A stretch of DNA of 64,000 nt from Devosia sp. FKR38 (GCF_005222805.1 NZ_STGC01000005.1:2499256-2563255); one strand, 5' to 3'; shown: positions 19,151-30,524, counted from the first letter of the stretch. Notes: generated by a model not told the origin, from the sequence alone. Numbers and translations: made by a program.

Positions 19151-20134
19151 CTACTTGGAAACAACAGCCAGCTCGTCCTCGATATGGATGCGGATGATCT
19201 CGTCAAAGCTGGTTTCGCCGACAAAGCCCAGTGCCCGAGCCCGCTTGGCCTCAAAGGCCTGTGGCCAGCCGGCGACGATTCCAGCGATCACCGGATCGGG
19301 CACCCGCCGGATCAGGCCAACCGCCTTGGGCCCGGCGACGCGCCCCAGGGCGGCGATCTCCTCGCCCACAGTGGCGGCAAGGCCGGGCATGGACAGGTTG
19401 CGCTGCGCGCCAAGCAGGCCCGTATCCAGCGCTGCGGCATGCAGCAGGAAGCCCACCGCCGAACGCGGGCTGGCAAACCAGTGCCGCACGCTCTCATCCA
19501 CTGGCAGCAGAGCCTCCTGCCCCGCCAGAGGCTCGCGGATAATGCCCGAGAAGAAGCCTGACGCCGCCTTGTTCGGCAGCCCAGGCCGCACGGCAATCGT
19601 GGGTAAGCGAATGCCAACCCCATCGACAAAGCCGCGGCGCGAGTAGTCGGCCAGCAGCAGCTCACAGATGGCCTTTTGCGTGCCATAGCTGGTGAGCGGG
19701 GTATGCTCATGGCTGTCGCTGATCACGCTCGGCAGCGGCTCGCCGAACACCGCAATCGAGGAGGTAAACACCAGGCGCGGGCGATAGGGCGCGTTCTGGC
19801 TTTCGTGCCGGATTGCCTCCAGCAGCAGGCGCGTACCGTCCAGATTGATGCGATAGCCCTTCTCGAAATCGGCTTCGGCTTCGCCCGACACAATAGCGGC
19901 CAGATGAAAGATCAGGTCCGGCCGGGCCGCAATGAGGCCCTCGGCAACACCGGGTTGCGACAGATCGGCCGCCACCAGCGTGTGCGGCAGAGTCCCGCCG
20001 GGCGCGGCAGGCGCGACCACATCGGCCAGAGTCAGCGCCGAGATCGCCTTGCCGCCCACCTGGCCGGCCGCCAGCAGCGCCGCCACCAGCTTGCGTCCCA
20101 CCATGCCGGCGGCGCCGATCACCAGGATATTCAT
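19151..20134 (-). CDS. denD: NAD-dependent epimerase/dehydratase, D-erythronate dehydrogenase-like
   Basis: A 327-residue extended SDR. The N-terminal MNILVIGAAGMVGRKL contains GxxGxxG, and the active site SYGTQKAICE gives Tyr and Lys of YxxxK. The overall sequence (IFHLAAIVSGEAEADFEKGYRINLDGT; RLPTIAVRPGLPNKAASGFFSGIIREPL) matches the DenD family, which oxidises D-erythronate to 2-oxo-tetronate in four-carbon sugar acid catabolism. The usual partners (DenK-type kinase, OtnC-type aldolase, isomerases) are not in the window, so the substrate is inferred. The ATG at 20134 has GGGAG at proper spacing; the ATG at 20140 does not. Confidence 0.85.
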   Translation of the reverse strand: MNILVIGAAGMVGRKLVAALLAAGQVGGKAISALTLADVVAPAAPGGTLPHTLVAADLSQPGVAEGLIAARPDLIFHLAAIVSGEAEADFEKGYRINLDGTRLLLEAIRHESQNAPYRPRLVFTSSIAVFGEPLPSVISDSHEHTPLTSYGTQKAICELLLADYSRRGFVDGVGIRLPTIAVRPGLPNKAASGFFSGIIREPLAGQEALLPVDESVRHWFASPRSAVGFLLHAAALDTGLLGAQRNLSMPGLAATVGEEIAALGRVAGPKAVGLIRRVPDPVIAGIVAGWPQAFEAKRARALGFVGETSFDEIIRIHIEDELAVVSK

Positions 20135-20194
20135 GTCCATCTCCCTTTTGGCAAAGCTGTGCATGGCGGACAGGCCCTGTCCAGCGCGTAGACA

Positions 20195-20228
20195 AACAAA
20201 AGCCGGCGCCCTTGGGGAGCGCCGGCTT
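20195..20228 (-). terminator. Intrinsic terminator of the outer-membrane protein gene
   Basis: A 10-bp perfect stem (20200-20209 with 20219-20228) and nine-base loop, 38 bp past the stop of the gene at 20266. It is followed on the minus strand by TTTTGTTTG. Confidence 0.8.
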
Positions 20229-20265
20229 GATAGTGCCTGCTAGCCGGTCAGACTGACCGGGCCGT

Positions 20266-21024
20266 TTAGTTGAAGCGGTAGCGGACGGTGCCGCGCACTT
20301 CATGCAGCCAGTTGTGGTCGGACGTGACCAGGTCAGCCGCGGCAGCGCTGTTGGAAAGCTGGCTGATGTAGACGCCGCGATAGCCCAGGTCGGCGACAAC
20401 CGAACCGAAGTCATAGCCAGCGCCGACCATGCCGGCGGCCGCAAAGGCGGTGTTGCTGCCCGAGGGAACCACAACGCCAGGAGGCGTGGTCACATCGATA
20501 TTGTTGAAGGCCGCGCCGGCACCGACGCCGACATAGCCGAATGCGCCGCCGGCAGCGCCATAACCCTGATCGCCCCCGAAGGAGAAATCATAATAGACGT
20601 TGGCCAGGGCAATGGTGGAGCGCAGCTTGACCGTGTAGTCACCGGCGCGGTTGCCATAGGCAGCGCTCTTGGTGACCTTGAGGCCTTCATTGCCGACATA
20701 GTCGACCGTAGCGTCAAAACGCAGGCCCGTGCCGGTTTCGTAGCCGACACCGGCACCCACGCTATAGCCATAGCCCATTGCGGTGAATGGGAACGCCGTC
20801 TTCACCGGAACGCCGCCACAGGCGAGACATTCATTGGCGATGGCTTCCTTGGCCCACAGGGCATTGGCGCCGGCGCTGCCGCGCAGGTAGAACGAACCCT
20901 GCACGCCGTAGTCGACGTCAGGAATTTCGATCACGGGTGGGTAATAGGGCAAGTCGGCGGCAATCGCCTGACCACCGACGAGGGCGGCTCCTGCCACCAT
21001 GATCGCAGCGATAAGCTTGCGCAT
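20266..21024 (-). CDS. Outer-membrane beta-barrel protein
   Basis: A 252-residue exported protein with signal peptide (MRKLIAAIMVAGAALVGGQA, cleavage before ADLPYYPP). Alternating hydrophobic/polar strands rich in Gly, Tyr and Ala, and a C-terminal aromatic-like strand ending VRYRFN, are typical of the opacity/Omp25-31 porin-like barrels of Hyphomicrobiales. Two cysteines in NECLACGG are unusual for an outer-membrane barrel and could form a loop disulfide. A consensus CtrA box lies about 70 bp upstream and an intrinsic terminator follows, so this is a single-gene unit perhaps tied to the cell cycle. Confidence 0.85.
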   Translation of the reverse strand: MRKLIAAIMVAGAALVGGQAIAADLPYYPPVIEIPDVDYGVQGSFYLRGSAGANALWAKEAIANECLACGGVPVKTAFPFTAMGYGYSVGAGVGYETGTGLRFDATVDYVGNEGLKVTKSAAYGNRAGDYTVKLRSTIALANVYYDFSFGGDQGYGAAGGAFGYVGVGAGAAFNNIDVTTPPGVVVPSGSNTAFAAAGMVGAGYDFGSVVADLGYRGVYISQLSNSAAAADLVTSDHNWLHEVRGTVRYRFN

Positions 21025-21085
21025 GTGAAAACGTCCTTTGGTTGCCTCGACATCTATCGATTGCAGCCAATATCCAACAACTTCC

Positions 21086-21100
21086 TTAAGGCGTACTTAA
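21086..21100. promoter_or_regulatory. CtrA-type box TTAA-N7-TTAA
   Basis: TTAA (21086-21089), seven bases, TTAA (21097-21100): the exact consensus for the alphaproteobacterial cell-cycle regulator CtrA. It lies 62-76 bp upstream of the outer-membrane protein ATG. A third TTAA follows nearby with a different spacing. Confidence 0.55.
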
Positions 21101-21175
21101 CCTAACACCTTAACCACGTCGGTTTCACAGTCGCGCCACTTCATCCTGCTGGGAGCGGCTAATAAATCTTCTGAA

Positions 21176-22528
21176 TCAGATGCCTGGCGCGATTTCGCGG
21201 ATGGCGGCCTCGATCTGGCTCACAACGGTGGCCACAAGGTCCTCATTGTCCGCCTCGCCCATAACGCGAATCACGGGCTCGGTGCCCGAGGCGCGCACCA
21301 CCAGCCGGCCCCCGCTGCCCAGCATGGCCTGGCCATCGGCGATGGCGGCAATCACCTGCTTGTGCTCCAGCGGCTTGCCGGACTTGAACTTCACGCTGCG
21401 CAGCAGTTGCGGCACCTTGGCAAAGCGCGCGCAGATTTCCGAGACCGGGCGCTGGTCCTGCTGCAACACGGCCAGCAGTTGCAGCGCCGCCACCAGCCCG
21501 TCGCCCGTGGTGGTGAAGTCCGACAGGATGATATGGCCGGATTGTTCGCCGCCCACATTGAAGCCCTTGGCGCGCATCGCCTCGAGCACATAGCGGTCGC
21601 CCACCTGGGTGCGCTCCAGCGTCAGGCCCAGTGTGGCCAGATAGCGTTCGAGGCCCAGGTTGGACATGACGGTGGCAACGATCCCGCCACCCACCAGCAT
21701 TTCCCGGCGCAGCCAGCTCTCAGCAATCACGGCCATGAACTGGTCGCCATCGACCACATTGCCCTTCTCGTCGATGATGATGACGCGATCCGCGTCGCCA
21801 TCAAGGGCAATGCCCACGTCCGCGCGCATCTCGCGCACCTTGGCGGCAACGGCCTCGGGCGCGGTCGAACCGACTTTGTCGTTGATGTTGAAGCCATCGG
21901 GCTTGTCGCCGATGGTGAAGACCTCCGCGCCCAGTTCCCACAGCGCGATCGGGGCGACCTTATAGGCTGCGCCATTGGCGCAATCGAGCACCACGCGCAG
22001 CCCGGCCAGGTCGGTGCCGCGCGGCAGCGTGCGCTTGGCATATTCGATATAGCGGGTGCGCGCTTCCTCATCGCGATGCGCCCGGCCGATGTCACGCCCA
22101 TGCGCCAGCGACTTGGACATGTCGCTGTCGATCAGCCGCTCGATTTCGAGCTCGATCTCGTCGCTGAGCTTGTAGCCATCGGGACGGAACAGCTTGATGC
22201 CATTGTCCTCGAAGGGATTGTGCGAGGCTGAGATCATCACGCCCAGGTCCGCGCGCAGCGAGCGCGTCAGCATGGCCACGGCCGGGGTCGGCATCGGGCC
22301 CAGCAGATAGACATCCATGCCCACGGCGGTGAAGCCGGCCGTCAGCGCCTGTTCGATCATATATCCGGAGCGGCGCGTATCCTTGCCGATCACCACGCGA
22401 TTGCGGTGGTCGCCGCGCACAAACTTCTGCCCGGCGGCCATGCCGACCTTGAGCGCCAGTTCCGGCGTCAGCTTGGGACCATTGGCCATGCCGCGAATGC
22501 CATCAGTGCCGAAATACTTGCGAACCAT
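21176..22528 (-). CDS. glmM: Phosphoglucosamine mutase
   Basis: Interconverts glucosamine-6-phosphate and glucosamine-1-phosphate on the route to UDP-GlcNAc for peptidoglycan and LPS. 450 residues, the normal length. The phosphoserine Ser102 lies in [12 protein letters not shown], the metal loop is DGDADR, the sugar loop GGEQSGH and the phosphate loop [12 protein letters not shown]. The ATG at 22528 gives the family N-terminus [13 protein letters not shown]. It lies downstream of ftsH on the same strand, a conserved order, with a hairpin terminator between, so it probably also has its own promoter. Confidence 0.98.
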   Translation of the reverse strand: MVRKYFGTDGIRGMANGPKLTPELALKVGMAAGQKFVRGDHRNRVVIGKDTRRSGYMIEQALTAGFTAVGMDVYLLGPMPTPAVAMLTRSLRADLGVMISASHNPFEDNGIKLFRPDGYKLSDEIELEIERLIDSDMSKSLAHGRDIGRAHRDEEARTRYIEYAKRTLPRGTDLAGLRVVLDCANGAAYKVAPIALWELGAEVFTIGDKPDGFNINDKVGSTAPEAVAAKVREMRADVGIALDGDADRVIIIDEKGNVVDGDQFMAVIAESWLRREMLVGGGIVATVMSNLGLERYLATLGLTLERTQVGDRYVLEAMRAKGFNVGGEQSGHIILSDFTTTGDGLVAALQLLAVLQQDQRPVSEICARFAKVPQLLRSVKFKSGKPLEHKQVIAAIADGQAMLGSGGRLVVRASGTEPVIRVMGEADNEDLVATVVSQIEAAIREIAPGI

Positions 22529-22611
22529 TGCCTGTCCTCCTCCTGCGCCGCGCTGGACGCAGGCCCCAGAATTTTGATCTGATTGGCGGCATAGCCGAAA
22601 ATGCCGCCATG

Positions 22612-22637
22612 CAAAAGGGCCGCCTCGCGGCGGCCCT
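22612..22637 (-). terminator. Hairpin terminator after ftsH
   Basis: A 9-bp stem (22616-22624 with 22629-22637), loop TCGC, followed by TTTT on the minus strand, 20 bp past the ftsH stop. A second 7-bp hairpin (22585-22591 with 22602-22608) lies next to it on the glmM side. Confidence 0.75.
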
Positions 22638-22657
22638 GTGTATCCTTGCAAGCAGCC

Positions 22658-24586
<1,929 letters not shown>

Positions 24587-24756
24587 CAATCCTGTCCCGG
24601 AGAAGGCTGCGCAGGTCGGCGCGGCGCGTTTGCCGAATGTATGTCCGGCATTGGGGCGTTACAAGGGCCACACCTGCGTCCCTTTGTTCCCCCCGTCCAG
24701 TCCTATCACGGCGCACCGTTAATGCCCTCTTGGCTGGCAAGCCGCCCGGAGGCGGT

Positions 24757-26031
24757 TCAGTCGACTAGCAGATGCACGTCAATGCGCTCGTCAAACGACC
24801 AGCCGCCCAGTGAGAGCACGCCGCCTGCCGCGTCGCGCACGATGGGCGCGGTGCGCAGCGCCTCTGCCGGCGCGGTCACCTTGCAGCCCAGAATATCCTC
24901 CAGCCGATGCCGCGGCAGATAGTCGGCAACACTGGCTGTGAAGTCACCCTCTGACGATCTGTTGATGATGCGGAACCGCTGGTCCCACACCAACTCGCCC
25001 TCTGGCAGCAGCACAGCATCGGCCGGCTGGCTCCGGCCGGGCTCCCGGGCCACCAGGATCGCGTCATCTTTGAGGCGCACCACGCAACCCAGCCCTGTTG
25101 TCGAGCGCGGCAGCGACTGCGTGACAATGGCCTGGCGCAGCCGTTCCACCTGCCCCAGCGCCCGCGGCCGCTGTCGACCGCCAACGATGTTCAGCACCCG
25201 CCCCAGGATACGCGTCGACACCGCCGCGCCCAGACCGATGAACGGCGCCAGCGCGATGCGCGCGCTGCCAAATCCGTCCAGGGTCACGAGCTCGGCAAAA
25301 CAGGCGTCCGACATCTGCACCAGCGCCGCGTCCACCTCGCCCATCCGCTCGGCAAACTGCGCAAGGGTCGCAGCGTCCAGCCCAAGCCGCGCCAGCTCCG
25401 GCATCGCCTGGCGCCAGCGCACGCGCTCATAATGGGCATCGTCATTGGAGGGGTCCGCCGCCGGCACCAGCCCTGCGGCGCTCACCTGTGCCCGCAGGGC
25501 GGATGATTCGATGTCAAGGAGAGGCCGATGGATGGTCATTCCCGCCATGGCCACAAAGCGCGCCATGCCCTTGAGCCCATCGACGCCACTGCCATGCGCC
25601 AGGCGCATCAGCACGGTCTCGGCCTGGTCATCCCGATGATGCGCCGTCAGCAACACCCTGATGCCATCGGCAGCCATCGCGTCGGCCATCAGCCCATAGC
25701 GCGCCTGCCGCGCTGCTTCCTGCACCCCTGTCAGAGGTTTCTCGCCGCTCCAGACCAACCCCTGGGCCGCAATGCCTAGCGACTGCGCCACAGCAAGCAC
25801 CATGGCCACCTCATCAGCGGCCTCCGGTCGCAGGCCATGGTCGACCGAATAGACCTTGAGCTGCGGCATGCCCTGCCGCCCGCGCGTCCAGCGCTCGGCC
25901 AGCAGCAGCAGCGCCAGGCTGTCGGCCCCGCCAGACACGGCAAGGCCAACCCGCTCTTCGCCGGCAATACCGGCGAACAGGCGATCGAGTTCGGCCGCAG
26001 ACTGCAGGTCCGGGCCTAGGCGGGCGGGCAT
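24757..26031 (-). CDS. tilS: tRNA(Ile)-lysidine synthetase
   Basis: Modifies C34 of the CAU-anticodon tRNA-Ile to lysidine so that it reads AUA. The protein has 424 residues. The PP-loop SGGADS is at residues 33-38 and the second motif HHRDDQAETVLMRLAHGSG follows near 130. The C-terminal half is less conserved, as in the family. The start overlaps the end of cpoB by 16 bp on the same strand, indicating coupling to the tol-pal operon; ftsH follows 170 bp downstream. Confidence 0.95.
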   Translation of the reverse strand: MPARLGPDLQSAAELDRLFAGIAGEERVGLAVSGGADSLALLLLAERWTRGRQGMPQLKVYSVDHGLRPEAADEVAMVLAVAQSLGIAAQGLVWSGEKPLTGVQEAARQARYGLMADAMAADGIRVLLTAHHRDDQAETVLMRLAHGSGVDGLKGMARFVAMAGMTIHRPLLDIESSALRAQVSAAGLVPAADPSNDDAHYERVRWRQAMPELARLGLDAATLAQFAERMGEVDAALVQMSDACFAELVTLDGFGSARIALAPFIGLGAAVSTRILGRVLNIVGGRQRPRALGQVERLRQAIVTQSLPRSTTGLGCVVRLKDDAILVAREPGRSQPADAVLLPEGELVWDQRFRIINRSSEGDFTASVADYLPRHRLEDILGCKVTAPAEALRTAPIVRDAAGGVLSLGGWSFDERIDVHLLVD

Positions 26032-27059
26032 TCGGCGCGAGCCTTCTCCGCGGCGAGCCGCGTCGCGAACTCGGTGCTCAGCGTGGTGAAACGCTTGTCG
26101 ATCTCCGCCAGCGTGCGGCAGGCCGTCTCGCGTTCGCCGGCACCCGACAGCGACATGCCCAGCTTGAGCAGCAGATCGGGCGCCCTGGGGCTCTGCGGCG
26201 CCTTCTGGAAGCCATTGAGCAGCACGTCGGCCGCCTCGCTATAGGCGCCACGCTGCATCAGGGCATCGCCCAGCAGGTTCGAGGCCTCGGTGGCCTGCTC
26301 ATTGTCCGGGTAAAGCGACAGGAACTGGCTGAACTGGTCCTCGGCAAAGGCATAGTCACCCGACTTGATCGCCTCGACACCGGCCGCAAACTGCGCGTCG
26401 GCATCGGCATTGTCGGTTTTCACCTGCGTGGGATCATAGTTGAGGTTCAGTGGCTGCCCTGTCACCAGGTCTACGCCGCCAGCCGCGCCTGTACCCACCA
26501 GCGGATCGGCCGATGCCCCAACCGAATCCATCGGCACATCAGTGGTCCCGCCAAAGGTCGGGTCGATTTCGACTTCGCCCGGCAGGGGTTTGACGCCCTG
26601 CTCAGGAATATCTGTCAGCGGCACTGTGCTGTCCGCGTTCGTGCTGGCCGGGTTCTGCGGCAACGCCTCGGGCTGCGTCACGCCGCCCGCTTGGGTTGCC
26701 GCATCACTTTTTCCCGCAGCACCGCCTTCCAGTGCCTGGAAGCGGAACTCATTGTCTTCCTGCATGCGGTTGACGATTTCCTGCAGCTGGGTGATCTGGA
26801 AGGTCAGGCCTTCGATCTGCCCGTTGAGCAGGCGATTCTGCTCTTCGAGCTGCTGGATGCGCACCATCAGCTGGGCCGCGTCCGTCGCCTGGGCGACCAG
26901 AACGCGGTCATCGCCCGCGTCGCTCCGTACCAAGCCGACATTGGCCGGTGGCAGGCTGAACATCGCCGCATTGACCAGGGCTGGCGTGGCCACCCCGATT
27001 GCCAGGGCTGCGGCGCCGGCCACAAGCACATGGGCTTTTACTGGGAAGTGAAACGTCAA
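26016..27059 (-). CDS. cpoB: Cell division coordinator CpoB (YbgF), TPR protein
   Basis: Periplasmic TolA-associated protein that coordinates peptidoglycan synthesis with outer-membrane constriction. About 347 residues: signal peptide (VLVAGAAALAIGVATPALVNA), a trimerising coiled coil (about 60-115, LMVRIQQLEEQNRLLNGQIEGL), a Pro/Gly/Asp-rich linker, and a C-terminal TPR domain (FAAGVEAIKSGDYAFAEDQF and following). No ATG fits. I choose TTG at 27059 because GGAGG lies 9 bases upstream; a GTG a few codons inside is the alternative. It sits directly behind pal, the normal order, and overlaps tilS. Confidence 0.9.
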   Translation of the reverse strand: MTFHFPVKAHVLVAGAAALAIGVATPALVNAAMFSLPPANVGLVRSDAGDDRVLVAQATDAAQLMVRIQQLEEQNRLLNGQIEGLTFQITQLQEIVNRMQEDNEFRFQALEGGAAGKSDAATQAGGVTQPEALPQNPASTNADSTVPLTDIPEQGVKPLPGEVEIDPTFGGTTDVPMDSVGASADPLVGTGAAGGVDLVTGQPLNLNYDPTQVKTDNADADAQFAAGVEAIKSGDYAFAEDQFSQFLSLYPDNEQATEASNLLGDALMQRGAYSEAADVLLNGFQKAPQSPRAPDLLLKLGMSLSGAGERETACRTLAEIDKRFTTLSTEFATRLAAEKARAECPPA

Positions 27060-27139
27060 GATTATGAGCCTCCGCTGTCCTGACCCTAGGTCAGAACCAT
27101 GACCTGTCGGTGACCGCGAAATAAAGGCCAATTTTGGTC

Positions 27140-27179
27140 AAAAGAAAGCGCCCGGGCCATTTAACGGGCTCCGGGCGCT
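27140..27179 (-). terminator. Intrinsic terminator after pal
   Basis: A 9-bp stem (27147-27155 with 27171-27179) enclosing a 15-base loop, followed on the minus strand by TTTCTTTTG. It lies 60 bp past the pal stop, so cpoB-tilS probably has its own promoter or relies on readthrough. Confidence 0.75.
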
Positions 27180-27238
27180 CTTGCCTCCAGTTTGCACTGG
27201 ATCTCTTGGGCCTCCCCGCGCGGGGAAGCCCGGAATTT

Positions 27239-27733
27239 TTACTGGACCACCGTGACGGCGCGGCGGTTCTGGCTCCAGCAGGAGATGTCATTGCAGATCG
27301 CCACAGGGCGTTCCTTGCCGAACGACTGGCTGGTGATGCGCTGGCCATTGACGCCCTTGGACACCAGATAGTTCACCACCACCGAAGCGCGACGAGCGCC
27401 CAGGGCAATGTTGTACTCACGGGTGCCACGTTCGTCGGCATGGCCTTCGATCATGATGCGATAGTTCTGGTACTGGTTCAGCCAGGCGGCCTGCTTGTCC
27501 AGCGTCGCGGTCGCTTCAGTGGTCAGCGAGCTCGAATCGGTGGTGAAGAACACGCGATCACCCACCGACACCAGGAACTCCTGCTGGCTGCCGGGTGCGC
27601 CGCCGCCAGGCCCGAGGTTGCCAACACCCGTCGGCATGGCGTCAGGCGTACGGGAACATGCCGCGACGACCACGACAAAAAAGAGCATGGCGACTGCGCG
27701 CAATGCAGTGTTGATGGGTGCGGTAATGACCAC
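27239..27733 (-). CDS. pal: Peptidoglycan-associated lipoprotein
   Basis: Outer-membrane lipoprotein of the Tol-Pal system that binds peptidoglycan and TolB. The protein has 164 residues. The lipobox VVAAC gives Cys26 as the lipidated residue; a Gly/Pro linker follows, then an OmpA-type domain with EGHADERGTREYNIALGARRA. The start is GTG at 27733, with AGGAG 7 bases upstream; no ATG fits. Two C-terminal cysteines (ICNDISCW) could form a disulfide. tolB lies upstream across a 251-bp gap in which I see no gene; cpoB follows past a terminator. Confidence 0.95.
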   Translation of the reverse strand: MVITAPINTALRAVAMLFFVVVVAACSRTPDAMPTGVGNLGPGGGAPGSQQEFLVSVGDRVFFTTDSSSLTTEATATLDKQAAWLNQYQNYRIMIEGHADERGTREYNIALGARRASVVVNYLVSKGVNGQRITSQSFGKERPVAICNDISCWSQNRRAVTVVQ

Positions 27734-27984
27734 GATGGGCTCCTGGGTAGACGGAAATCTTGAGGGCGGGTTTTACCGTGGTTAGTCTTAAGGCCGGGTT
27801 TGCCAGCTTGGTTAATCTTACCCTACCAAGGCGCAAATGCGGCTGAAATCCGGGCTTTTTTGTGATGATGCATATTCACCACACCCGTTTGCGATATCAC
27901 GATAAGGTTAAGTCCCATCGCTAAAATTGTCTGCGCCGGCCACCCGCACAGGGCGGCCGGACGCGTGTTTGCGCTAGCGCAGAA

Positions 27985-29295
27985 CTAGGCCCGCAGCCCC
28001 GACCACGACGGGTCGGACGCATAGCTTTCGGTCGGGATCGTCAGCAGGTTGCGGCCCCAGATATCCACACTCATCAGCTTGGGACCGTCATTGCCGCCCG
28101 GATCCTGGAAGAACATGATCACCCTTCCATTGGGCGCCCAGGTCGGGCCCTCGGCATGGAAGCTCGTATAGAGCATGCGCTCGCCCGAGCCGTCCGGCGC
28201 CATGATGCCAATGTTGAACTGCCCGCCCGACTGGCGCGTGAAGGCGATCAGATCGCCCTTGGGCGACCACACGGGCGTCGAGTAGCTGCCCTGGCCAAAG
28301 CTGATGCGCTGCGCATTCCCGCCGCCCGAGCTCATGATGTAGATCTGGGGCGAGCCGCCGCGGTCGCTTTCAAAGGCAATGCGGCTGCCATCGGGTGAAT
28401 AGGACGGGCCGGTGTCGATGGCCGCGCCCGAGGTCAGCTGCGTCGGCTGCCCGCCGCCCACGCCGGTCACATAGATATTGGTCGCGCCGGACTGCTCCAC
28501 CGAGAAAGCCACCGTGCCGCCATCGGGTGAGAAGCGTGGCGCAAAGGTCATCGCACCGACATTGGCCAGCCGCTGCTGCTTGCCGCTCGACAGCTGCAGC
28601 AGATAGACCTGCGGATTGCCGTCCGCAAAGTTCATATAGGTGACCAGATCGCCATTGGGCGAAAAGCGCGGCGTCAGCGCCATGGACTGGCCATCGGTCA
28701 GATACTGCACATTGGCGCCGTCCTGATCCATGATCGCCAGGCGCCGCACACGGTTGGCCTTGGGGCCACTTTCGGCCACATAGATCACGCGGGTGTCGAA
28801 ATAGCCCGTGCTGCCTGCCAGCGCCGCATAGATGGCGTCGGCGATGATATGGGCAACGCGCCGGCTGGAGTTGGGATCGGTATTGTAGCTGCTGCCGACC
28901 ACCTGGGACGCCTGCTGCGTGTCCCACACGCGCACCGACGAGGAAATCTGCCCGCCGCGCTCAACACCGCCCATGACCAGGGCATCCACATTGGCCGTGC
29001 GCCAGGTGTTGAAGTCGGGCGTTGCGTTCACATCGCCCACCTGCACCGGCAGCGACGCCGGATCGAGCGGCAGGAACAGGCCAGAGCGGCGCAGATCATT
29101 CCGCACGATCTCGGCAATCTCCTTGCCAAACGCCGGGTCCGACGAGGCGAAATCGGGAATGGCGATGGGCAGCGGCTGGAAATTGGCGCCTTCCACCACA
29201 ATGCGCAATTGCGCCATGGCCAGCGAGGAGCCGGCCAGCAAAGCACCGCCCGCCAGGCCCATTTTGAGCGCATTGCGCCGCGTGATCAGGGTCAT
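27985..29295 (-). CDS. tolB: Tol-Pal system protein TolB
   Basis: Periplasmic six-bladed beta-propeller protein linking Pal with the TolQRA motor. 436 residues: N-terminal domain (about 30-165) then repeated propeller motifs of the type FSPDGxxxAF and YSPDGSRIAFESDR. The leader is MTLITRRNALKMGLAGGALLAGSSLAMA, which carries a twin-arginine pair in a Tat-like setting rather than a plain Sec signal. The ATG at 29295 has GGAGA upstream. The gene follows tolA by 97 bp and precedes pal. The family assignment is certain; the export route is not. Confidence 0.96.
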   Translation of the reverse strand: MTLITRRNALKMGLAGGALLAGSSLAMAQLRIVVEGANFQPLPIAIPDFASSDPAFGKEIAEIVRNDLRRSGLFLPLDPASLPVQVGDVNATPDFNTWRTANVDALVMGGVERGGQISSSVRVWDTQQASQVVGSSYNTDPNSSRRVAHIIADAIYAALAGSTGYFDTRVIYVAESGPKANRVRRLAIMDQDGANVQYLTDGQSMALTPRFSPNGDLVTYMNFADGNPQVYLLQLSSGKQQRLANVGAMTFAPRFSPDGGTVAFSVEQSGATNIYVTGVGGGQPTQLTSGAAIDTGPSYSPDGSRIAFESDRGGSPQIYIMSSGGGNAQRISFGQGSYSTPVWSPKGDLIAFTRQSGGQFNIGIMAPDGSGERMLYTSFHAEGPTWAPNGRVIMFFQDPGGNDGPKLMSVDIWGRNLLTIPTESYASDPSWSGLRA

Positions 29296-29392
29296 TTGTC
29301 GTCTCCAATCTGGTCGCGGCTAACCGGTCCGGTCGCAGCCGCGTGCAAATCCAAAGTCAGGGGCTCAGTCGTCGATGCAGCCGTCGGGGTCG

Positions 29393-30520
29393 TCATGGGC
29401 GCAATTCCACTTCGATCTGCCGCCACTCGTCATAGGCGTCTGCAGAGAGCATGTCGTATGGGCCGCATTGTGTCACGGCACGTTGTGCCGCGCGCGCCAC
29501 GGCGCCACCGGCCGGCGAAGCATCCGCCGAGACGATCTGCGTGCCGGCCACACTACGGTCCGGGTTCATCGTCACCAGCAGGCGCACCGTCATGCCGCTG
29601 TTGATGTCGCTCGGCAACAGGTTCCAGCAGGTCTTGATCCGCGCCACCAGCCCGTCGATGGCTGATTGGCTCAGGCGCGCCGAGGTGCCGGTGGTGTCGC
29701 CCAGCGTGGGTGAGCCCCCCTGGCCGGTGGTGCCGCCCGTGGTCTTGTCGTTGTTGATAATGGCCGAGATATCGTCGGCAAGGGCTGCATCGAGCTGCGG
29801 CGGCGCCTCCTGCTGCGCCGTCTTCTCGGCAGCCGCAGCGGCGGCAGCGCGCTTGCGCTCTTCCTCTTCCTTCTTCTTCCGCTCGGCTTCCGCGGCGGCG
29901 AACTGCTGCCGCTTCTGTTCGAGATTGCTCGGGCGCGAGGCGGGCACAGGTGCCGCAACCGCTGGCGTGGTGGGCTCGGGCGTGGGCTCAGGCGTCGGTG
30001 CCGGGGTCGGCTCAGGTGTCGGGGCAGGCGTGGGTTCGGGTGTCGGCTCAGGCGTGGGGGCCGGAGTGGGCGTTGGCGTTGGGGTCGGCCGGGTTGCCGG
30101 CACGGGCGGCACCACAGGCGTCGGCGCCGGGGTCGGTTCTGGCGCGGGCGTGGGTTCGGGTGTCGGCTCTGGCACCGGCGCAGGCTCGGGCGTCGCCTGC
30201 GGCGCCGGCGCGGCATTGGTCACCGGCGCGGGCGTCGGCACATCGGCCGGCGAGGGCTTGACTTGATCCTGCTCGGTATTGCCGGTCGGCTGGGAAATTT
30301 CGGCGGGCTTGTCGTCTTCAACAATCGAGGGCGTCTGCGTATCGACGACCGTGCTGTCGAGCTGACCGGCGCGGATGTTGGAGAATTCTTCGACGGGAAC
30401 CAAATCCACCGAGATGGATTCCACGACAGGCGTCAAAGGCTCCTGAAACTGCAGGCTGATCAAGCCGATAGTCAACAGGATGATGTGGGCGGCTATCGAT
30501 ACGGTTACGCCGATGCGCAC
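29393..30520 (-). CDS. tolA: TolA, energy-transducing envelope protein
   Basis: Inner-membrane protein of the Tol-Pal motor. 375 residues: an N-terminal transmembrane helix (about 5-24, [19 protein letters not shown]), then a central region dominated by repeats of Pro-Thr/Glu-Pro-Thr (about 110-210), a short charged helix ([21 protein letters not shown]) and the C-terminal TolA domain (about 275-375, [12 protein letters not shown]). The usual long helical domain II is largely replaced by proline-rich sequence, a stiff spacer across the periplasm. The start codon is GTG (30520), 4 bp after the tolR stop, so tolQ-tolR-tolA are coupled. Confidence 0.93.
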   Translation of the reverse strand: MRIGVTVSIAAHIILLTIGLISLQFQEPLTPVVESISVDLVPVEEFSNIRAGQLDSTVVDTQTPSIVEDDKPAEISQPTGNTEQDQVKPSPADVPTPAPVTNAAPAPQATPEPAPVPEPTPEPTPAPEPTPAPTPVVPPVPATRPTPTPTPTPAPTPEPTPEPTPAPTPEPTPAPTPEPTPEPTTPAVAAPVPASRPSNLEQKRQQFAAAEAERKKKEEEERKRAAAAAAAEKTAQQEAPPQLDAALADDISAIINNDKTTGGTTGQGGSPTLGDTTGTSARLSQSAIDGLVARIKTCWNLLPSDINSGMTVRLLVTMNPDRSVAGTQIVSADASPAGGAVARAAQRAVTQCGPYDMLSADAYDEWRQIEVELRP

Positions 30521-30524
30521 TGGA

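Noticed and set aside
29890-30200. Tandem repeats resembling a CRISPR or minisatellite array
   Set aside because: The units are the in-frame Pro-Thr repeats of tolA; there are no spacers of uniform length and no cas genes.
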